DNA of 5,053 nt from Gammaproteobacteria bacterium (GTDB lineage Bacteria > Pseudomonadota > Gammaproteobacteria > Pseudomonadales > Azotimanducaceae), in contig PARM01000043.1 in assembly GCA_002711495.1 (NCBI GenBank), forward strand, positions 511-5,563. The letters are read 5' to 3'. A program made the translations under genes and the position numbers. Shown in pieces: positions 1 through 5,053 of this stretch. Numbering within the stretch: position 1 is the first letter of the stretch; the number at the start of each line of letters is the position of its first letter. The notes beneath the pieces are model-generated. The model was not told the DNA's origin, did no database searches, and saw only the letters and a program-made list of their open reading frames with translations.

Positions 1-465
<465 letters not shown>

Positions 466-477
466 AACAAAAAAACA

Positions 478-1191
478 ATGCGTAAAATACCATTATTGAT
501 TGGGTCAGCGATCAAGTTTCCTCAGACGAACCAAGCGCTTGAGGATCCCAATGGCTTGTTAGCAGCTGGCGGGTCTTTAAGTGAAGAAACACTGCTCGAC
601 GCCTATAAAAATGGTATATTTCCCTGGTTCGAAGACAATTCTCCGATCCTCTGGTGGTCTCCCAATCCAAGATGCATATTGCGACCTGATTCATTTTCAC
701 CAAGCAAAAGTTTGAGGAAAAAAATCCGAAAAGGAGGCTTCGAAATCAAGATAAATTCTTGCTTCGAAGAGGTGATATCAAGCTGCAAAGGAGTCCATGA
801 AAAAAAGGCGAGAGGGACCTGGATTACAAATGAAATGAAAGATGCCTACATGGAACTGCATTACTCCGGCTTTGCGCATTCTGTAGAATGTTTTATCAAT
901 AACAGTCTAGTAGCAGGACTTTATGGAGTGTCTCTAGGCAACGTATTTTTTGGAGAATCTATGTTCCAACGAGCAACTGATTGCTCTAAGTTAGCTTTTG
1001 TCGGTTTGGTGCAGATCATGAAAGAGAACGGGAGCAAAATGATTGATTGTCAGGTTAGCAACCCGCACCTTTTATCTTTAGGAGCCACCGAGGTACGCAG
1101 AGAGAATTTTTTGGATTTATTAGCTGCAGGTCTTCTAGAAAAACCTATAGATTGGAGTGAACATAGCCGCGTTCTGAATCTTGAGTTATGA
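478..1191 (+). CDS. aat: Leucyl/phenylalanyl-tRNA-protein transferase
   Basis: This cytoplasmic enzyme moves Leu or Phe from charged tRNA to the N-terminal Lys or Arg of proteins, creating a degron for ClpS/ClpAP. The 237-residue product matches E. coli Aat (234 residues) end to end. Signatures are DPNGLLAAGG at 23-32, GIFPWF at 46-51, ILWWSPNPR at 57-65, GTWIT at 113-117, GESMF at 159-163 and MIDCQVSNPHLLSLGA at 188-203. E160, D190 and Q192 align with E. coli E156, D186 and Q188, which have been implicated in catalysis. The ATG at 478 gives the family's usual N-terminus. The 12-bp gap after trxB is A-rich (AACAAAAAAACA) and has no clear Shine-Dalgarno sequence. The stop overlaps the start of the dead ate gene as ATGA (1188-1191), a typical translational-coupling arrangement. 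No lesion is seen. Confidence 0.97.
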   Translation: MRKIPLLIGSAIKFPQTNQALEDPNGLLAAGGSLSEETLLDAYKNGIFPWFEDNSPILWWSPNPRCILRPDSFSPSKSLRKKIRKGGFEIKINSCFEEVISSCKGVHEKKARGTWITNEMKDAYMELHYSGFAHSVECFINNSLVAGLYGVSLGNVFFGESMFQRATDCSKLAFVGLVQIMKENGSKMIDCQVSNPHLLSLGATEVRRENFLDLLAAGLLEKPIDWSEHSRVLNLEL

Positions 1192-1940
1192 GTAAAAAGC
1201 AAGATCTAAAAATTTTTTTGACAAACAGCTAGCGCCGCTCTTATTTGCCCGAGCAACAGTCCTCTTTTCTAATCGAATATCCGACGAAAAATATTAACTT
1301 TTCGAAATATTCTCGACCTTGAGAGGCTATATTCACAGGCAGCGACACTATTATTTGCAGCCGCCAATGCAAATCTTCCAAAAAGTGCGTATTCATTACA
1401 GCCCCCGTCGTAGATTTTGTTTTGAAAAGGAGGCACCGGAGGATTTTGAGGAAAAATTTACAAATCTGTGTCCCTTAGGTCAATCTTTTTTTCCGACGGA
1501 ACTTTTCAATCTATATCCCAAATACACCAATTTCCGACACCAATCCGGAGCTTTAGATACTCCGTCGATCGAGCAATACAAAGATTTTTAACAGAAGGAC
1601 AGCAAGAAACAAATTTTTATGAATATCGGGAAGATGATATCTTACTAGCAAATTCGGTGATTTACGCGCAAGGCAATGGAATTCCCGTAGTTTATAATTT
1701 CTATGGACCCTGCCCTCACCAGGGAGCTAAGGTATTTTCATGATTTTGTCTTTGTTTCGAGAGAAAATAAAGCAGAACAAGGGATTTCTTCAACTTGGTT
1801 ACTGGATAAAAGAATGCACCCAGACGGCAAATGGAGTAGCGACGAGGATTAATAAGTCTAGAGAATCGTTTTGCCTTCAATGTGCATTTAGTGCAAAATG
1901 CTCGCGTTATAGCAGCGGCGCAAGAGTTGGGTTCTATTAG
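1188..1940 (+). pseudogene. bpt: Decayed aspartate/glutamate leucyltransferase (arginyltransferase family)
   Basis: Remnant of Ate/Bpt, which in gammaproteobacteria transfers Leu to proteins with N-terminal Asp or Glu. Pieces in all three frames line up in family order. Frame of 1188: DLKIFLTN, a stop (TAG 1230-1232), SYLPEQQSS, a second stop (TGA 1320-1322), then FTGSDTII and a cysteine-rich stretch at 1356-1388. Then ELFNLYPKYTNFRHQSG near 1499-1549 in the next frame; FYEYREDDILLANSV up to NFY at 1704; DPALTREL from 1706; and LGYWIKEC ending at 1817. Frameshifts fit about 1475, the T run 1585-1589, GG 1705-1706, the T run 1735-1738 and 1818-1830. A third stop, TAG 1837-1839, falls where the family has Tyr. 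Conserved residues are also gone, for example a Cys replaced by Ser at 1377-1379. Length is near normal. The 3' boundary is approximate: recognisable similarity fades after about 1863. Confidence 0.93.
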
Positions 1941-2156
1941 ATGGCAAAAGAAGAGCAAATACAGATGGCAGGAACTGTGATAGACACCCTACCGAATACT
2001 ATGTTTCGTGTAGAGTTAGAGAATGGGCATATCGTTACTGCGCATATCAGCGGAAAAATGAGAAAAAATTATATAAAGATTTTGACAGGTGATTCAGTTC
2101 AGGTAGAGCTTACGCCTTATGATTTAAGTAAAGGCAGAATAACCTTTCGAGAATAG
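1941..2156 (+). CDS. infA: Translation initiation factor IF-1
   Basis: IF-1 binds the A site of the 30S subunit and helps IF-2 and IF-3 assemble the initiation complex; it is essential in E. coli. The 71-residue product is nearly identical to E. coli IF-1 (72 residues) and is a single OB-fold (S1-like) domain. Long shared blocks include [15 protein letters not shown] (16-30), [13 protein letters not shown] (33-45) and [13 protein letters not shown] (55-67). The ATG at 1941 gives the standard MAKE start. It sits directly after a TAG at 1938-1940 belonging to the last open stretch of the ate remnant. The ribosome-binding site is weak: AAGAG at 1922-1926 lies 14 nt away. I find no convincing promoter just upstream, so the gene either relies on the trxB-aat transcript or has a promoter hidden in the remnant. 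Its stop touches the clpA stop. Confidence 0.99.
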   Translation: MAKEEQIQMAGTVIDTLPNTMFRVELENGHIVTAHISGKMRKNYIKILTGDSVQVELTPYDLSKGRITFRE

Positions 2157-4412
2157 TTAAACCGTTTCTGGTTCCTCTACTACCAGGATTAGGTCCTCGT
2201 CCTCTACGTCTACAAGAACAGTTCCGCCGTTACGCGACAACTTACCGAACAGAATATCCTCAGCTAATTCTTTCTTTATCCGGTCTTGAATTAGCCTCTG
2301 CATTGGCCTCGCGCCCATTTTCTCATCGTACCCATTCGTGGCAAGCCACTCCCTCGCTTCTTCAGTAACATCTAGTTGAACATTCTTCTCGTCCAGTTGG
2401 ACCTGAATTTCGACCAGAAACTTATCAACTACGGTCTTGATCACATGTTTTGGCAGGGATCCGAACTGAACTATCGCGTCTAGACGGTTTCTAAATTCAG
2501 GCGTAAAAGTTTTCTTAATTACTCCCATCCCGTCAGTGCTATGGTCTTGAGTTTGAAAACCAATGGAACTTCGGTTCATCTCTTGAGCGCCTGCGTTCGT
2601 CGTCATCACTATTATGACGTTTCTAAAATCAGCTTTGCGGCCATTGTTGTCAGTAAGGGTACCGTGATCAAACACTTGGAGCAGAAGATTAAAGACCTCA
2701 GGATGGGCTTTTTCAATTTCATCAAGCAATAATACGCAGTGCGGCTGCTTTGTGATAGCTTCCGTAAGCTGCCCTCCCTGATCATAACCGACATAACCGG
2801 GCGGGGCACCTATCAATCTTGATACCGTATGACGCTCCATGTACTCAGACATATCGAACCGTATTAGTTCAACCCCCATGATCATGGCGAGCTGCCTACA
2901 AACCTCTGTTTTTCCTACACCCGTAGGCCCACTGAAAAGAAAGGAACCAATCGGCTTACCTTCATCTTTCAACCCGGCTCGCGAAAGCTTTATTACCCCT
3001 GCCAAAGAGTCTATAGCTTCGTCTTGCCCAAAAATTACCATCTTTAGATTAGCCTCTAAGTCTTTGAGGGCATTTCGGTCAGAGCTAGATACATTTTTTG
3101 GCGGGATTCGAGCAATTTTCGCTACCATTTGTTCTATGTCATTAGCAGATATTTGTTTCTTTCTACGACTTTTTGGTTGAAGCTGCTGGAACGCACCGAC
3201 TTCATCAATAACGTCAATAGCTTTGTCAGGCATAAACCGGTCGTTGATGTACTTATCTGCTAATTCTGCGGCTACCTTCAGGGCTCGATTTGTATACTTG
3301 AGATTATGATGCTCTTCGAACCTTGTCTTTAGGCCTTTTAGTATTTGGTATGTATCCTCGACGCTCGGTTCAATAACGTCAATCTTTTGAAATCTTCGAG
3401 ATAGAGCCCGATCTTTGTCGAAAATACCTCTATACTCCTGATACGTTGTAGATCCAATACACCTTATCTCGCCCGAAGCCAGTAACGGTTTTAGCAAGTT
3501 AGATGCGTCCATCACCCCGCCTGAGGCTGCTCCCGCTCCGATTATTGTATGTATCTCGTCGATAAAAAGTATCTGATCGGGTGAGCTTTTCAATTCATTA
3601 AGCACGGATTTTAATCTTTTTTCAAAATCACCTCTATATTTAGTGCCTGCTAACAAAGCTCCTAGGTCTAAAGAATGAACAACACTCTTTTTAATTACGT
3701 CAGGGACGCGCTGGTCAACTATTAACTTTGCTAGACCTTCCGCTATAGCGGTCTTACCGACTCCTGACTCTCCCACTAACAATGGGTTATTTTTTCTGCG
3801 CCTGGACAGCGTCTGTATTACCCTCTCTACCTCGTCATCTCTTCCTACTAACGGATCGATAACTCCGTTTTTTGCGGACTCATTCAAATTGGTGGCGTAC
3901 AAGGCCAATGCAGATTCTTTTGGTTCCTGAGCTTTACCTTCCTTGGCATCATCTCTTTGAGAATCTGACTCCTCACTGGGCTGCCGCTGCGCGCCGTGCG
4001 AGATATAATTTACTACATCGATCCTGTTAATATTCTGCTGCTTTAAAACAAACACAGCGTGGCTCTCCTGCTCACTGTATATGGCCACTAAGACGTTTGC
4101 TCCCTCAACCTCTTTTTTTCCGCTCGACTGGACGTGGAAAACGGCTCTCTGCAGAACCCTTTGAAATCCTACTGTCGGTGTAGTTTCTCTATCCTCATTG
4201 CTAGGCAACAGGGGCGTCGAGGAGTCAACAAACTCTTCTAGAGCACCCCTTAGTTCATCCAAGTCTGCACCACACGCTTTTAAAACTTCAGTGGCAGAGT
4301 CGTTCTCAAGAAGGGCAAAGAGGAGGTGCTCGACTGATATTAGCTCATGCTTTTTCCTTCGCGCGTCTTTAAATGCGAAATTAAGCGTAAGTTCTAATTC
4401 TCTACTAAGCAT
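2157..4412 (-). CDS. clpA: ATP-dependent Clp protease ATP-binding subunit ClpA
   Basis: This hexameric AAA+ unfoldase threads substrates into ClpP in the cytoplasm and receives N-degron substrates from ClpS. The 751-residue product is close to the 758 of E. coli. The N-domain spans about 1-140 (MLSRELELTL...VNYISHG), followed by a charged linker at about 141-168. The D1 module has Walker A GESGVGKT (214-221), Walker B ILFIDEIH (281-288), the pore-loop segment GTKYRG (256-261) and arginine fingers R339/R340. The D2 module has Walker A GPTGVGKT (495-502), Walker B LLLDEIEK (561-568), pore loop GYVG (539-542) and sensor-2 GAR (700-702). The ClpP-docking loop reads IGF (617-619). The start is the ATG ending at 4412, because the protein then begins like E. 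coli ClpA and has a good Shine-Dalgarno; a 27-residue upstream extension is not homologous. It lies 17 bp after clpS, so they probably share a transcript. Confidence 0.99.
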   Translation of the reverse strand: MLSRELELTLNFAFKDARRKKHELISVEHLLFALLENDSATEVLKACGADLDELRGALEEFVDSSTPLLPSNEDRETTPTVGFQRVLQRAVFHVQSSGKKEVEGANVLVAIYSEQESHAVFVLKQQNINRIDVVNYISHGAQRQPSEESDSQRDDAKEGKAQEPKESALALYATNLNESAKNGVIDPLVGRDDEVERVIQTLSRRRKNNPLLVGESGVGKTAIAEGLAKLIVDQRVPDVIKKSVVHSLDLGALLAGTKYRGDFEKRLKSVLNELKSSPDQILFIDEIHTIIGAGAASGGVMDASNLLKPLLASGEIRCIGSTTYQEYRGIFDKDRALSRRFQKIDVIEPSVEDTYQILKGLKTRFEEHHNLKYTNRALKVAAELADKYINDRFMPDKAIDVIDEVGAFQQLQPKSRRKKQISANDIEQMVAKIARIPPKNVSSSDRNALKDLEANLKMVIFGQDEAIDSLAGVIKLSRAGLKDEGKPIGSFLFSGPTGVGKTEVCRQLAMIMGVELIRFDMSEYMERHTVSRLIGAPPGYVGYDQGGQLTEAITKQPHCVLLLDEIEKAHPEVFNLLLQVFDHGTLTDNNGRKADFRNVIIVMTTNAGAQEMNRSSIGFQTQDHSTDGMGVIKKTFTPEFRNRLDAIVQFGSLPKHVIKTVVDKFLVEIQVQLDEKNVQLDVTEEAREWLATNGYDEKMGARPMQRLIQDRIKKELAEDILFGKLSRNGGTVLVDVEDEDLILVVEEPETV

Positions 4413-4425
4413 GTTCTTCCCTTTT
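4413..4425 (-). promoter_or_regulatory. Ribosome-binding site of clpA
   Basis: Read on the minus strand, this stretch is AAAAGGGAAGAAC directly before the ATG. The AGGGA core is 5 nt from the start codon. It lies within the 17-bp gap between the clpS stop and clpA, and supports the ATG at 4412 over a start further upstream inside clpS. Confidence 0.75.
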
Positions 4426-4429
4426 AGTT

Positions 4430-4789
4430 CTATCCATCGTCTGCCACTGGCTCTATCTCCGACACGAGGGGATGCTCGTTGTCCGTCGCGCACTGATTTA
4501 CTTGAGCTGATTTGGTTTCAGCGATGTCCTTGGGAAATATACCACATGTAGCTTTTCCACTAGTATGAACGGTGAGCATCACTTGGGTAGCTTTTTCCCT
4601 ACTCATGCCAAAAAATGTCTGCAGGATCTCTACAACAAACTCCATTGGTGTATAGTCATCATTTAGAAGAGTCACCTTGTAGAGGGAGGGCTTTTTTAAG
4701 ATCGGTTTCGCGGGTGCCTCAAGGAGTCCGGTACCGGAGTCGCCACTCCCCTCATCCTCGGTAGAACACCGAAACTGATTTTTGAACAT
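4430..4789 (-). CDS. clpS: ATP-dependent Clp protease adaptor ClpS
   Basis: ClpS binds proteins with N-terminal Leu, Phe, Trp or Tyr and hands them to the ClpA N-domain. With the ATG at 4787-4789 the product is 119 residues; E. coli has 106 and Pseudomonas about 120. The conserved core starts near residue 33 with [20 protein letters not shown]. Pocket residues N43, D44, D45, T47, M49 (the gatekeeper Met), M71 and H75 align with E. coli N34, D35, D36, T38, M40, M62 and H66, so specificity should be the usual one. The ClpA-contact segment KDIAETK (87-93) keeps the Lys and has Asp in place of E. coli E79. The first 30 residues are acidic and rich in Gly/Ser, probably disordered. A TTG at 4862-4864 would add 25 residues, but the ATG has a spaced Shine-Dalgarno and matches family length better. 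Confidence 0.95.
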   Translation of the reverse strand: MFKNQFRCSTEDEGSGDSGTGLLEAPAKPILKKPSLYKVTLLNDDYTPMEFVVEILQTFFGMSREKATQVMLTVHTSGKATCGIFPKDIAETKSAQVNQCATDNEHPLVSEIEPVADDG

Positions 4790-4798
4790 AGTATGGTT

Positions 4799-4805
4799 TC
4801 TCTTT
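4799..4805 (-). promoter_or_regulatory. Ribosome-binding site of clpS
   Basis: The minus strand reads AAAGAGA, 9 nt before the ATG at 4787-4789. The purine run and spacing favour this start over the in-frame TTG at 4862-4864. Confidence 0.5.
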
Positions 4806-4871
4806 GAAAGCATCTTTTCCATAGCGTCTACAAGACTAGATAATTCTCGCCATCTAGTGTCCAAGAATCAA

Positions 4872-4883
4872 CCATAATTATGG
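4872..4883. repeat. Perfect 12-bp palindrome upstream of clpS (possible operator)
   Basis: CCATAATTATGG reads the same on both strands and lies 83 to 94 bases upstream of the chosen clpS start. On the minus strand it contains CATAAT, five of six bases of a sigma-70 -10 box (TATAAT), so a repressor bound here could block a clpS promoter. The matching -35 is poor (CTTTCA at 18 bp spacing, three of six). The function is inferred only; chance is possible in AT-rich DNA. Confidence 0.3.
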
Positions 4884-4943
4884 CTAATCCTTAAAATCCC
4901 TGAAAGCGGCTCTGCCTTTATTAAGTCACCGCAAACAGTATTA

Positions 4944-4963
4944 TTCAAAAAACATTCTTTGAA
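4944..4963. repeat. Inverted repeat TTCAAA-8-TTTGAA
   Basis: Six-base arms TTCAAA (4944-4949) and TTTGAA (4958-4963) are separated by eight bases. This could be a dimeric regulator site or a small hairpin. It is not followed by a T tract on either strand, so it does not look like a terminator. It sits just left of the possible rightward promoter. Confidence 0.25.
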
Positions 4964-4969
4964 GGAACC

Positions 4970-4998
4970 TTGACGTTTGCAAAAAAAAAATCCCTAAT
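4970..4998 (+). promoter_or_regulatory. Possible sigma-70 promoter firing rightward
   Basis: TTGACG (4970-4975, five of six matches to the -35 consensus) is followed after 17 bp by CCTAAT (4993-4998, four of six to the -10). The spacer contains an A10 tract. It would drive a gene beyond the right edge, consistent with the divergent clpS/cspD arrangement known in related bacteria. This rests on pattern only, in AT-rich DNA where such matches arise easily. Confidence 0.3.
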
Positions 4999-5053
4999 AA
5001 AACTGAAGAAAAATAAAAAAATCTCCATAAAGAGGTTTGGATTCATCTCTTAG

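Larger units (their letters stand above)
4790..5053. other. Upstream region of clpS, non-coding
   Basis: 264 bases with no recognisable gene on either strand. The left part is the clpS leader. The right part is very AT-rich, with an A10 tract at 4981-4990 and further A runs up to about 5021. In E. coli and Pseudomonas the neighbour here is cspD, with icd beyond in Pseudomonas. No start of either gene is visible before the window ends, so any such gene begins further right. The region holds a perfect palindrome, a looser inverted repeat and a possible rightward promoter, listed separately. Confidence 0.7.

Noticed and set aside
1218..1246. A perfect TTGACA as a -35 box inside the ate remnant
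   Set aside because: It encodes the conserved start of Ate (FLTN), and the -10 position is poor (TATTTG at 18 bp, three of six matches).
1230..1322. Stop-codon recoding (selenocysteine, pyrrolysine) or programmed frameshifting in ate
   Set aside because: Both TAG and TGA occur, at positions where the family has ordinary residues, and about five frameshifts would also be needed. aat ends on TGA and infA on TAG as normal stops.
1319..1743. Two overlapping open frames as independent small proteins
   Set aside because: Parts of each align consecutively to Ate/Bpt once the frames are switched at small indels; they are fragments of the same remnant.
1740..1940. A separate 66-codon gene just upstream of infA
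   Set aside because: Its first half matches the C-terminal part of Ate/Bpt (LGYWIKEC and the preceding helix) with exact spacing, so it is one frame of the broken gene and its ATG is an internal Met.
4413..4493. A longer clpA reading frame starting 27 codons upstream inside clpS
   Set aside because: The extension overlaps the clpS 3' end in another frame and has no similarity to ClpA. The ATG at 4412 has a good Shine-Dalgarno and gives the family N-terminus.
4828..4875. A 15-codon minus-strand ORF in the clpS leader, starting in the palindrome
   Set aside because: Its ATG arises from the palindrome itself, the Shine-Dalgarno is poorly placed, and an ORF this short is expected by chance. No attenuation structure is visible.
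5021..5053. A possible weak terminator or gene end at the right edge (AAGAG/CTCTT arms, minus-strand T tract)
   Set aside because: The 5-bp stem has a 12-nt loop and is not directly followed by the T run; no coding sequence is recognisable on either side.

Overview
The window comes from a gammaproteobacterium. Every intact protein resembles its Pseudomonas or E. coli counterpart along its whole length, and the gene order trxB - aat - ate/bpt - infA, facing clpA - clpS, is the one known from Pseudomonas and relatives. Bases 1 to 2156 are read rightward and 2157 to 4789 leftward. The DNA looks moderately AT-rich by eye (not computed). No mobile element, tRNA, rRNA or CRISPR array is visible.

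Layout. (1) 1-465: C-terminal half of thioredoxin reductase trxB, cut by the window edge. (2) 478-1191: intact aat, leucyl/phenylalanyl-tRNA-protein transferase. (3) 1188-1940: a nearly full-length but ruined copy of ate/bpt, the second aminoacyl-tRNA-protein transferase. It carries at least three in-frame stops and about five frameshifts. (4) 1941-2156: intact infA, translation initiation factor IF-1. (5) 2157-4412, minus strand: intact clpA, whose stop codon directly abuts that of infA. (6) 4430-4789, minus strand: intact clpS, 17 bp upstream of clpA. (7) 4790-5053: AT-rich non-coding DNA with candidate control elements and no recognisable gene.

How the genes work together. Aat, Ate/Bpt, ClpS and ClpA are the bacterial N-degron (N-end rule) pathway. 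Aat adds Leu or Phe to proteins with N-terminal Lys or Arg. Ate/Bpt adds Leu to proteins with N-terminal Asp or Glu. ClpS recognises the resulting N-terminal Leu/Phe/Trp/Tyr and delivers the protein to the ClpA unfoldase, which feeds the ClpP protease (clpP is not in the window). The acidic branch has been lost here, while the basic branch and the shared recognition and unfolding machinery look fully functional. This is the main finding. A gene dying inside an otherwise intact operon points to relaxed selection or early genome reduction, as in some host-associated or streamlined lineages, but the window alone cannot show which.

I see no previously undescribed system. The interest lies in the selective decay of one pathway branch, the zero-gap convergent infA/clpA junction, and small palindromes upstream of clpS.
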